Positions 1 through 5,949 of a DNA stretch of 5,949 nt are shown piece after piece; the stretch's first letter is position 1; each line of letters opens with the position of its first letter. The DNA lies in contig DATBLL010000060.1 of assembly GCA_036555425.1 (NCBI GenBank), positions 1 through 5,949 of the forward strand, given 5' to 3'. This DNA comes from SBBV01 sp036555425. Its GTDB lineage: Bacteria; Pseudomonadota; Alphaproteobacteria; Bin65. The notes under the pieces were generated by a model. The model had not been told where the DNA came from. It did no database searches and saw only the letters and a program-made list of their open reading frames with translations. Made by a program: the position numbers and the translations under genes.

Positions 1-132
1 GCTGCGGCCGAGACGGCGGCGTGCTGTGCCGCCCAGGCTCTGCGCCAGCTCAGCCAGATGCACGTCATCGGCCGAAGGCGCCCGCTCCGTGAGCGCGGAT
101 TGCAGCAGGCTCTGGAACAGCAGCTTGCGCAT
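1..132 (-). CDS. hyfI: HyfI-like (NuoB family) small subunit, N-terminal fragment
   Basis: Start of a gene running off the low-coordinate edge; 44 codons are visible and the frame is open. The peptide begins MRKLLFQSLLQSALTERAPS and ends with TARRRLGRS at 36-44. This resembles the N-terminus of the NuoB/HyfI/HycG-type small subunits in this kind of cluster, where a basic RRLGRS-like segment precedes the iron-sulfur cluster motif (CNGC), which would lie outside the window. NuoB-type subunits carry a [4Fe-4S] cluster and pass electrons to or from the large subunit. The start is well supported: it is 7 bases after the hyfG stop, with AGGAA just upstream overlapping that stop. The call rests partly on position after hyfG and on a short peptide, so it is less certain than the others. 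It is too short for standard open-reading-frame cut-offs. Confidence 0.75.
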   Translation of the reverse strand, partial: MRKLLFQSLLQSALTERAPSADDVHLAELAQSLGGTARRRLGRS

Positions 133-135
133 GGT

Positions 136-141
136 TTCCTC
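136..141 (-). promoter_or_regulatory. Ribosome binding site of hyfI
   Basis: Read on the minus strand, the junction is TGAGGAAACCATG. The GAGGAA overlaps the hyfG stop codon and lies about 5 bases before the hyfI ATG at 132. It is the clearest Shine-Dalgarno match in the window. It fixes the start of the truncated hyfI gene and suggests that ribosomes finishing hyfG re-initiate directly on hyfI. Confidence 0.75.
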
Positions 142-1663
142 AGAGGTCGTGGCCCGAGTAGGAGCAGTTGAACGATTTGTTGCAGAGCGGGAAGTCGGCG
201 ACGATGTTGCCCTCGATCGCGGCCTCGAGCAGCGGCCATTGGAACCACGATGCGTCGCGCAGATGGCCGCGTTCGATGCGCCCTTGCGCATCGACGCGCA
301 GCCAGATCAGCACATCGCCGCGGAACGCCTCGGCGAGGCCGATGCCCTCGGCGACGACGCCGGACGGCGCCGGCGCACGCAGTAATTCGCCGCCGGGCAT
401 GCCGGCGAGGATCTGCTCGATCATCGAGACGCTCTGCTTGATCTCGTCGATGCGGATCCAGATGCGCGCGTTCACGTCGCCCTCGTGGCGTACCGGCACT
501 TCGAAGCGGAGCCGGTCGTAGGGTGCGTAGGCGAGATCGCGGCGCGTGTCGAAACTGCGCCCGCTGGCGCGGCCGACATGGCCGCCCGGCGCCCAGATCT
601 TCGCCAGCTCCGGCTTCACGATGCCCGTCGTCACGGTGCGGTCTTGCAGCGAGGCCGTATCGTCGTAGAGCGCGATAAGCCTGGGCAGCCGACGCCGGAT
701 TTCGTCGAGCACCGCCTCGATCGCTTCGCGCCCGCCCGCGGCCATATCGGCGGCGACGCCGCCGGGGACAACGCGGTCGCGCATCAAGCGGTGCCCGAAC
801 GCGGCATTGGCGGCACGCAGCACGCGCTCGCGCAGGATGCCGCATTGCGCATGCATGACGGCGAAGGCGGCGTCGTTGCAGATGGCGCCGAAATCGCCGA
901 AGTGATTCGCGATACGCTCCAATTCCGCCATGAGCACGCGCAGCCACAGCGCGCGCGGGGGGGCTTCGAGGCGGAGCGCGGCCTCGGCGGCGCGCGCGAA
1001 CGCAATGCCGTAGGCGACGACGCTGTCGCCCGACGTGCGCTGCGCCAGCTGATTGCCGCGCTCGAGCGTGGCGCCCGCCATCAGCGACTCGATGCCCTTG
1101 TGCACGTAGCCGAGCCGCTGCTCGAGGCGCGCCACCGCCTCGCCATTGGCGGTGAAGCGGAAATGGCCGGGCTCGATAATGCCGGCATGGACGGGACCGA
1201 CCGGAATCTGGTGCAACCCGTGACCCTCGACCGCGAGGAAGCGATAGTCGGTCCCCGGCCGCTTGGCCACGGGGGCGCGCTCGGCCAGCGGATGCGCGAC
1301 ACCCCATTGCCCGTGATCGAGCCACGGCCGCGTATCGGGCGCGCCGTCGGCGACGAGGCCGAAGAAGTCGGCGATCGTGCGCTCGAGCCTTATCGCCGGC
1401 GGATGCAGGCGCCCGACCGAGGGGAAGCGCCCGTCGGGGCAAGCGAGGCTCAGCACCGCGCCCTGCCACGTGCCCTCGTCGAGCAACGCCATGTGCACCG
1501 TCTTGGGCTCGCCCCAGAGACCGAGCATAGTCAGGTGGCCATCGTGCAATTGCTGCGCCGCTTCCGACCAGATCCCCGCCGAGACGATCGCGCGCGGCCA
1601 CGGACGATGCGCGGCGACCACTTCGCCCTTTGCCATCATGTCGTTGAGCGCGCGGACCGCCAT
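140..1663 (-). CDS. hyfG: HyfG-like large subunit (NuoC-NuoD fusion) lacking the [NiFe] cysteine ligands
   Basis: Homolog of the large subunit of hydrogenase-4/formate hydrogenlyase, 507 residues (E. coli HyfG is about 555). Residues 1-125 resemble NuoC, with ERTIADFFGL at 94-103 and LDHGQW at 115-120. Residues 150-507 resemble NuoD/hydrogenase large subunit, with IPVGPVH at 153-159, EPGHFRF at 164-170, LGYVHKGIE at 184-192 and EAFRGD at 445-450 (the EAPRG-type motif). The N-terminal metal motif, normally RxCGxC, reads QRTSGDS (208-214). The C-terminal one, normally DPCxxC, aligns without gaps to NCSYSG (499-504). No nickel ligand therefore remains, and hydrogenase activity is not expected. 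The protein stops at residue 507 with no peptidase-cleaved extension. Other cysteines are at 75, 262, 274, 494 and 500. The ATG at 1663 is preceded by GGGG at 1674-1671. The frame is intact throughout, so this is not a decayed gene. It probably docks on HyfC with HyfI; its substrate is unknown. Confidence 0.92.
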   Translation of the reverse strand: MAVRALNDMMAKGEVVAAHRPWPRAIVSAGIWSEAAQQLHDGHLTMLGLWGEPKTVHMALLDEGTWQGAVLSLACPDGRFPSVGRLHPPAIRLERTIADFFGLVADGAPDTRPWLDHGQWGVAHPLAERAPVAKRPGTDYRFLAVEGHGLHQIPVGPVHAGIIEPGHFRFTANGEAVARLEQRLGYVHKGIESLMAGATLERGNQLAQRTSGDSVVAYGIAFARAAEAALRLEAPPRALWLRVLMAELERIANHFGDFGAICNDAAFAVMHAQCGILRERVLRAANAAFGHRLMRDRVVPGGVAADMAAGGREAIEAVLDEIRRRLPRLIALYDDTASLQDRTVTTGIVKPELAKIWAPGGHVGRASGRSFDTRRDLAYAPYDRLRFEVPVRHEGDVNARIWIRIDEIKQSVSMIEQILAGMPGGELLRAPAPSGVVAEGIGLAEAFRGDVLIWLRVDAQGRIERGHLRDASWFQWPLLEAAIEGNIVADFPLCNKSFNCSYSGHDL

Positions 1664-1667
1664 CGAC

Positions 1668-3116
1668 TTACCCCAAGAGCTTCGCCACGTTCTCGAACCA
1701 GGTGACGAGCGGCGCCGGCAGGTAGAGGCCGGCCGTCAGCACCAGTGCGAGATGCGCGAACATCGGCACATAGGAGGCCTTCGCCGGCGCTGTGCTGCCC
1801 ACCGGCTCGCCGAACGCGACGCCGTTCAAGCGCAGGAACAGCGCCGCGAAGGCGATGAGGATCCCGATCACGAGGATGATCGCGAGCAGCGGATCGCGGG
1901 CGAAGGTCGAGCTCACGACGATGAACTCGCTCATGAAGATGCCGAGCGGCGGCAGCCCCGCGATCGCGATCACGCCGAGCACGAGGCCCCAGCCGAGCAG
2001 CGGATGCGTCACCGTCAAGCCGCGGATTTCGGCGATGCGCTGCGTGCCCTTCACCTGCGCCACATGGCCCACGGCGAAAAAGATCGCCGATTTGGTCAGG
2101 CTGTGCATCGTCATGTGCAGCAAGCCGGCGAAGTTCGCGAGCGCGCCGCCCATGCCGAACGCGAAGGTGATGATGCCCATGTGCTCGATCGACGAGTACG
2201 CGAACATGCGCTTGATGTCGCGCCGCTTGTAGAGCATGAAGGCGGCGAAGATCAGCGACACCAGGCCCATCGTCACCATCATCGGCCCCGGCGCCAGCAC
2301 GCCGGCATTGGTCGCCATCAGCATCTTGTAGCGCAGCACCGCGTGCAGCGCGACGTTGAGCAGCAGGCCCGAGAGCACCGCCGAGATCGGCGTCGGGCCC
2401 TCGGCATGCGCATCGGGCAGCCAGGCGTGCAGCGGCGCGAGGCCGACTTTCGTGCCGTAGCCGAGCAGCAGGAACACGAAGGCGAGGTTGAGCAGCGCCG
2501 GATCGAAACGCGCCCCGTACATGACGAGGTTCGTCCACGCCATCGCGTCGAGCCCCGGCCCCACGACCGGCTGGGCCGCCACGTAGACGATGATCGTGCC
2601 GAACAGCGCCAGCGCGATGCCGACCGAGCCGAGGATGAAGTATTTCCACGCCGCTTCCAGCGCCTCGTGCGTGCGGTAGATGCCGACCATCATCACGGTC
2701 GTCAGCGTCGCCAGCTCGATCGCGACCCACATGAGCCCGACATTGTTGGCGAGCAGCGCCAAGTTCATGCCGAACATCAGCACCTGATACATGGCGTGAT
2801 AGAAGCGGAGATACGGCGGGGTGAGCCGTCCGGTTTCGAGCTCGTGGCCGATGTAGCTGGCGCTGAAGACGCTGGTGGTGAAGCCGACGAACGCGTTGAG
2901 CAGCACGAAGATGACGTTCAAATCGTCGACGAGCAGGAACTGGCCCGGCGCCGGACGCGCGAACAGCAGCGCGGTCGCGGAGAGCAGGGTCAGGAATGTG
3001 GCACCCACGTTGATTCGCGCCGTGACACGGTAGCCCGGAAGCAACGCGAGCAGCGCCGCCGCCGCCGCCGGAATCGCGAGCACCAGCGCCGCCGCGTGCG
3101 CGACGATCCAGCTCAT
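1668..3116 (-). CDS. hyfF: HyfF-like antiporter-type membrane subunit
   Basis: Second antiporter-like (NuoN/NuoM/MrpD-related) subunit, 482 residues, slightly shorter than E. coli HyfF (about 526), with around 14 hydrophobic helices. Family landmarks are present: E134 in MWVAIELATL, the conserved glutamate of the fifth-helix type; K223 in GYGTKVGLAPLHAWLPDAH (219-237), followed by AEGPTPISAVLSG with the usual helix-breaking prolines; DIKRMFAYSSIEHMG at 300-314; H338 and K342 in MHSLTKSAIFF; and LPPLGIFMSEF at 388-398, which puts E397 in the last conserved transmembrane element. These charged residues form the proposed central ion path, so the subunit looks competent for translocation. The start at 3116 was chosen over upstream in-frame codons because it overlaps the hyfE stop (ATGA) and is preceded by a G-rich GGGGCGAG. 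An Ala-rich first helix (about residues 8-27) follows. The stop is 4 bases before hyfG. Confidence 0.95.
   Translation of the reverse strand: MSWIVAHAAALVLAIPAAAAALLALLPGYRVTARINVGATFLTLLSATALLFARPAPGQFLLVDDLNVIFVLLNAFVGFTTSVFSASYIGHELETGRLTPPYLRFYHAMYQVLMFGMNLALLANNVGLMWVAIELATLTTVMMVGIYRTHEALEAAWKYFILGSVGIALALFGTIIVYVAAQPVVGPGLDAMAWTNLVMYGARFDPALLNLAFVFLLLGYGTKVGLAPLHAWLPDAHAEGPTPISAVLSGLLLNVALHAVLRYKMLMATNAGVLAPGPMMVTMGLVSLIFAAFMLYKRRDIKRMFAYSSIEHMGIITFAFGMGGALANFAGLLHMTMHSLTKSAIFFAVGHVAQVKGTQRIAEIRGLTVTHPLLGWGLVLGVIAIAGLPPLGIFMSEFIVVSSTFARDPLLAIILVIGILIAFAALFLRLNGVAFGEPVGSTAPAKASYVPMFAHLALVLTAGLYLPAPLVTWFENVAKLLG
1671..1674 (-). promoter_or_regulatory. Weak G-rich ribosome binding site of hyfG
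   Basis: The minus strand reads TTGGGGTAAGTCGATG. GGGG sits inside the last codons of hyfF, followed by the hyfF stop TAA and a 4-base gap to the hyfG ATG at 1663. Spacing from GGGG to ATG is 7 bases. It supports the first ATG over the tandem ATG codons at residues 9 and 10, which have no such site. It is only a partial match to the anti-Shine-Dalgarno sequence. Confidence 0.45.
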
Positions 3117-3775
3117 GGCTGCTCGCCCCGCGCGCCGTGGAGCGCGCTCACGTCGACCGTATCGAAGCGCTCGCGGATGCGGAACAAGAAGACGCCGATC
3201 ACGATGAACGCGATGAGGATCGAGAAGGCCACGCTGATCTCGACCACGAGCGGCATGCCCTTGGCGCCGGTGGCGGCGAGGATGAGGCCGTTCTCGATCG
3301 ACATGAAGCCGATCACCTGGCTCACCGCGTTGCGCCGCGTGATCATCATCAGGAGGCCGAGCAGCACGACCGAGAGCGCGAAGGCCAGATCCTCGCGCGC
3401 GAAGGGATCGGCCGCGGTCGTCAGCGGCAGGATCACCACCAGCGCGAGGCCGATGAGGCCCATGCCGGCGAGCATGGTGAGGCCGACGCCGACGACGGTC
3501 TCGAGCTCGCGGTGGATGCCGAGCCTCACCACGATGCGATAGAGCGCCAGCGGGATGATGATGCCCTTGAAGGCGAGCGCGATGACGGCGGTGATGTAGA
3601 GCTCGGGCTTGGCCTGGATGAAGGCTTGCCACGCCACGGCGAGCGACAGCACGACCGCGTGCCCGGCGAAGAAGCGCAGCAGCGAGAACATGCGATCTTG
3701 ATAGAGGAGCAGCAGGCTCACCAACACGAGCCCGCCGGAGAAGAGATGCGCGATGTCGAATTCGAGCTTGCCCAT
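3113..3775 (-). CDS. hyfE: HyfE-like membrane subunit (NuoK-like C-terminal half)
   Basis: Small integral membrane subunit of the hydrogenase-4 type, 220 residues (E. coli HyfE is about 216). The N-terminal half (about 10-120) holds several hydrophobic helices with no further recognisable motif. The C-terminal half resembles NuoK/MnhC: helices at about 131-146, 153-170 and 178-199, with in-membrane acidic residues E161 (GFMSIENG) and E179 (VVEIS). These sit like the two functionally important glutamates of NuoK, which suggests a part in the proton path. The tail after RIRERFDTVD is soluble. The gene starts at TGATG, sharing one base with the hyfC stop, and ends in an ATGA overlap with hyfF, so both junctions favour coupled translation. 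The assignment is firm from sequence character and gene order; the residue equivalence to NuoK is by eye. Confidence 0.93.
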   Translation of the reverse strand: MGKLEFDIAHLFSGGLVLVSLLLLYQDRMFSLLRFFAGHAVVLSLAVAWQAFIQAKPELYITAVIALAFKGIIIPLALYRIVVRLGIHRELETVVGVGLTMLAGMGLIGLALVVILPLTTAADPFAREDLAFALSVVLLGLLMMITRRNAVSQVIGFMSIENGLILAATGAKGMPLVVEISVAFSILIAFIVIGVFLFRIRERFDTVDVSALHGARGEQP

Positions 3776-4731
3776 CAGAGGCTCTTGGTGACGAAGACGA
3801 GGAGCGTGCCGAGCAAGCCCAGCATCAGGGCCGCGCCGAGGAACTCGGCGTAGCGGAAGACCCGCATTTTCGCGATCGCCATCTCGAACAGCGCCAACAG
3901 GAAGCCGCCCGCGAACAGCTTCGCGAGATAGAAACCGAAGCCGATCGCGTAGGCGCCGAGCCCCGCCCCCGCCGGCGCCAGGCCCCAGGGCAGGAAAATG
4001 CAGGCGATGAGCGAAACGTAGAGGACGAGCTTAAGCGAGGCCGCGAGCTCGATCATCGCGAGGTGGCGGCCGGAATATTCGAGCACCATGGCCTCGTGCA
4101 CCATGGTGAGCTCGAGATGCGTCGCCGGATTGTCGATCGGGATGCGCCCGTTCTCGGCGATGGCGACCATCAACAGCGCCACCAGCGCCAGCGCGAGCGA
4201 GACGCGCAGGCCGACTTCTTGGCTCATCGTATAGGCGGCGACAAAGGAGAGCTGGGTCGAGCCAGCAATGAGCGCGATGGTGAAGACGAACATGAGCATC
4301 GCCGGCTCGGCGAGCGAGGCGATCATCATCTCGCGGCTCGAGCCGATGCCGCCGAAGCTGGTGCCGACGTCGAGGCCCGCAAGCGCCAGGAAGAAGCGCG
4401 CGCTCCCGAGCAGGGCCACGATCGCGATGAGATCGGCGCTCCAGCTGAACATGAGCCCGGCGGCGAACGTCGGCACCAACGCCGCCGCCACCCAGATGCC
4501 GGCAAAGATCAAATACGGCGCCACGCGGAACAGCCACGACGCGCTCTCGGCGACAACGGCCTCCTTGCGGATGAGGCGCAGCAGCTCGCGATAGGGCTGC
4601 AAGACAGGCGGCCCCGCCTTGCCGATGGCGCGCGCCTTCAGCGTGCGCACGAAGCCGGTGAGCAGCGGCGCAATCGCCAGCACCACCAGCATCTGGATGC
4701 CCTGGATCAGGAGCTCCCCGATCAGCGCCAT
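3775..4731 (-). CDS. hyfC: HyfC-like (NuoH family) membrane subunit
   Basis: NuoH/HycD-like subunit that anchors the peripheral arm to the membrane and links redox chemistry to ion transport in complex I-like enzymes. It has 318 residues, close to the usual length of the family (about 310-320). Motifs: GPPVLQPYRELLRLIRKE at 40-57; DVGTSFGGIGSSRE at 121-134, followed by the conserved AEP at 141-143; AENGRIPIDNP at 192-202 and ELTMVHEAMVLEYSG at 207-221, the acidic cytoplasmic-facing loops typical of the family; and KMRVFRYAEFLG at 288-299. About eight hydrophobic helices are visible. The ATG at 4731 lies within the last codons of hyfB (overlap ATGGCGCTGA). Only a weak GGTG-like ribosome site precedes it, so translation is probably coupled to hyfB. 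The stop shares one base with the hyfE start. No hyfD gene follows, unlike E. coli hyf. Confidence 0.95.
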   Translation of the reverse strand: MALIGELLIQGIQMLVVLAIAPLLTGFVRTLKARAIGKAGPPVLQPYRELLRLIRKEAVVAESASWLFRVAPYLIFAGIWVAAALVPTFAAGLMFSWSADLIAIVALLGSARFFLALAGLDVGTSFGGIGSSREMMIASLAEPAMLMFVFTIALIAGSTQLSFVAAYTMSQEVGLRVSLALALVALLMVAIAENGRIPIDNPATHLELTMVHEAMVLEYSGRHLAMIELAASLKLVLYVSLIACIFLPWGLAPAGAGLGAYAIGFGFYLAKLFAGGFLLALFEMAIAKMRVFRYAEFLGAALMLGLLGTLLVFVTKSL

Positions 4732-5949
4732 ATCGCCAGCACCGTCAGCAGGATGATGAGCGAGAAGAAGACCAGCGTGAGATAGCGCCGGATGGTCAGG
4801 AACTGCAGGCCGTTGGAGCGCCGCGCCACGTAGTCGACGGCGGCGGCGACGGGTTCGTAGAGCCGCTCCCAGATGAGATCGCGGACGCGCGCGTGGAAGC
4901 GCGCGGGCCGCATGTCGCCCGGCGGCGGCATCTCGACGCTCTCGCGCGCAGCGAAGACGTGCGTGCCGAAGACGCGGCGGATCGGCTGCGCGAAGCTGCC
5001 CGCGGTGTATTGCGTCGCCGGCTGCGGATCCGGGAAGCCGCAATCCCAGGCCGGCGCGCGGCGCAAGCGGCGCGAGGCGAAGCGGTGAATGAGGTAGGCG
5101 GCGAGGAAGCCCGAGAGCGCCGAGAAGAGGAAGACCAGGAGGCCGTTGTAGGAGCTGCGGCTCTCGGCGATGGGCGCGATCGACCACCAGGGAATGTCGG
5201 TCTGCACCGGCATGCGCGCGCCGGCGAGCGCACTGACCGCTGGCGCCAGCGCGTCGATCACGAGGCCGGGCAATATGCCGAACAGCGCGCAGAGCGCCGT
5301 GAACGCTATCATCGCGCCGAGCGACCAGCGATCGACTTCCTTGGCGTTCGCGGCGGCCGGGCTGCGCGGCCGGCCGAGGAACGTGATCCCGAACGCCTTG
5401 ACGAAGCACGTCGCCGCCAGCGCCGCCGACAGCGCCAGCATCGCGCCCACGGCGGGCACCAGGAACTTCAGCACCCATTGCGGCAGCTGCGGGCTCACCA
5501 GGATCGCCTGGAAGGTCAGCCATTCGGAGACGAAGCCGTTCAGCGGCGGCAGCGCCGAGATGGCGGCGCAGCCGACGAGGAAGGTCAGCGCCGTTTTCGG
5601 CATCCGGTGGATGAGGCCGCCGAGATGCTCCATGTCGCGCTCGCCGGTCGCGGTCAACACCGCGCCCGCGCCGAAGAAGAGCAGGCTCTTGAACAGCATA
5701 TGATTGAGCACGTGGAACAGCGCGGCGGTCAGCGCCAACGCCGCGGCCCAATTGAGGCCGCTCGCACGGAATGCGAGCGCAAGCCCGAGGCCGATGAAGA
5801 TGATGCCGATGTTCTCGACCGTGTGGTAGGCGAGCAGGCGTTTGAGATCGTGCTCCATCAGCGCGTAGAGCACGCCCAACACAGTCGTGACGCCGGCGAG
5901 GATCAGCACCAGCACACTCCACCACCAATCGGGCGGGCCGAGCAGGTCG
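4722..5949 (-). CDS. hyfB: HyfB-like antiporter-type membrane subunit (3' part; start outside window)
   Basis: NuoL/MrpA-like proton-antiporter subunit of a hydrogenase-4-type complex, expected to carry ions across the cytoplasmic membrane. The frame is open to the window edge. A GTG at 5915 is only an internal Val codon, because in-frame sequence upstream (DLLGPPDWWW) still reads like family protein. The fragment has 408 residues, against roughly 670 in E. coli HyfB, so about 260 N-terminal residues should lie outside. Visible motifs, by fragment residue: MEHDLKRLLAYHTVENIG at 31-48, the family's loop and following helix; HVLNHMLFKSLLFFGAG at 79-95, with the mid-membrane His and Lys (K87); LPPLNGFVSEW at 133-143. 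Several more hydrophobic helices follow, then a polar segment with WDCGFPDP (301-308) and a last helix at about 389-406, the C-terminal layout of HyfB/HycC. The end overlaps hyfC by 10 bases. The family is secure; whether H+ or Na+ is carried cannot be told. Confidence 0.93.
   Translation of the reverse strand, partial: DLLGPPDWWWSVLVLILAGVTTVLGVLYALMEHDLKRLLAYHTVENIGIIFIGLGLALAFRASGLNWAAALALTAALFHVLNHMLFKSLLFFGAGAVLTATGERDMEHLGGLIHRMPKTALTFLVGCAAISALPPLNGFVSEWLTFQAILVSPQLPQWVLKFLVPAVGAMLALSAALAATCFVKAFGITFLGRPRSPAAANAKEVDRWSLGAMIAFTALCALFGILPGLVIDALAPAVSALAGARMPVQTDIPWWSIAPIAESRSSYNGLLVFLFSALSGFLAAYLIHRFASRRLRRAPAWDCGFPDPQPATQYTAGSFAQPIRRVFGTHVFAARESVEMPPPGDMRPARFHARVRDLIWERLYEPVAAAVDYVARRSNGLQFLTIRRYLTLVFFSLIILLTVLAIWR

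Noticed and set aside
957..963. Seven-base G run (C run in hyfG) as a possible programmed slippage or frameshift site
   Set aside because: It reads through in frame as Ala-Pro-Pro (residues 234-236) with family-like sequence on both sides, so no frameshift is needed.
140..1663. hyfG as a decaying pseudogene because its active-site cysteines are missing
   Set aside because: Full-length uninterrupted frame, conserved flanking motifs, tight operon coupling and clean single-residue substitutions argue for a maintained protein.
485..1705. 406-codon + strand open frame antisense to hyfG
   Set aside because: Low-complexity Arg/Ala/Glu/His composition, no recognisable motif, and full overlap with a well-supported gene; a shadow of high GC content.
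3055..3069. Five tandem GCC units as a microsatellite
   Set aside because: It encodes part of the Ala-rich first helix of HyfF; short codon-level repeats like this are common in GC-rich genes and there is no sign of phase variation.
1377..3542. Very long open frame (721 codons) on the + strand antisense to hyfF and hyfE
   Set aside because: Its translation is extremely rich in Arg, His, Glu, Asp and Gln with no domain. This is what appears antisense to hydrophobic GC-rich membrane genes. The minus-strand genes on the same DNA are clear family members.
1668..3632. Longer 654-residue version of HyfF starting inside hyfE
   Set aside because: The extension is out-of-frame Arg/His-rich sequence from hyfE. 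Family-like hydrophobic sequence starts at the ATG at 3116, which makes the usual ATGA overlap.
3775..5928. Apparent 717-residue minus-strand protein fusing an extra N-terminal part to HyfC
   Set aside because: The N-terminal 399 residues are out-of-frame, Arg-rich sequence over hyfB. Real HyfC sequence begins at the ATG at 4731, which overlaps the hyfB stop.

Overview
The window is a GC-rich, fully coding stretch of one minus-strand operon that encodes a membrane complex related to hydrogenase-4 (Hyf), formate hydrogenlyase and respiratory complex I. Six genes are read from high to low coordinates: hyfB (3' part only), hyfC, hyfE, hyfF, hyfG and the first 44 codons of hyfI. There is no gene-free interval longer than 7 bases, so no promoter, terminator or RNA gene is expected or seen inside. 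The strong GC bias, with G/C in most third codon positions, and the hyfBCEFGI-type arrangement suggest a proteobacterium, perhaps an alphaproteobacterium. That placement is an inference from composition and general protein character, not from a marker gene.

Layout: hyfB (5948-4722, antiporter-like NuoL-type subunit, 5' end outside the window), hyfC (4731-3775, NuoH-like), hyfE (3775-3113, HyfE with a NuoK-like C-terminal half), hyfF (3116-1668, second antiporter-like subunit), hyfG (1663-140, fused NuoC-like and NuoD-like large subunit), hyfI (132 to beyond 1, NuoB-like small subunit). Consecutive genes overlap by 10, 1 and 4 bases, or are separated by 4 and 7 bases. This implies one transcript with translational coupling, as expected for subunits made in fixed ratio.

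The membrane arm (HyfB, HyfC, HyfE, HyfF) looks intact and keeps the charged in-membrane residues typical of ion-pumping modules. The peripheral arm is unusual. HyfG has the hydrogenase-type fold signatures, but all four cysteine ligands of the [NiFe] site are replaced: Ser211 and Ser214 in the N-terminal motif, Ser501 and Gly504 in the C-terminal motif. The protein ends shortly afterwards, with no maturation tail. It also lacks the two quinone-site residues of complex I NuoD at the aligned positions. In addition, hyfG is followed directly by hyfI with no hyfH ferredoxin gene between them, and there is no hyfD between hyfC and hyfE. The set therefore fits the class called energy-converting hydrogenase-related (Ehr) complexes: an apparently functional ion-translocating module joined to a former hydrogenase with no known substrate. 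This is the most interesting feature of the window; the class is known, but its reaction is not established.
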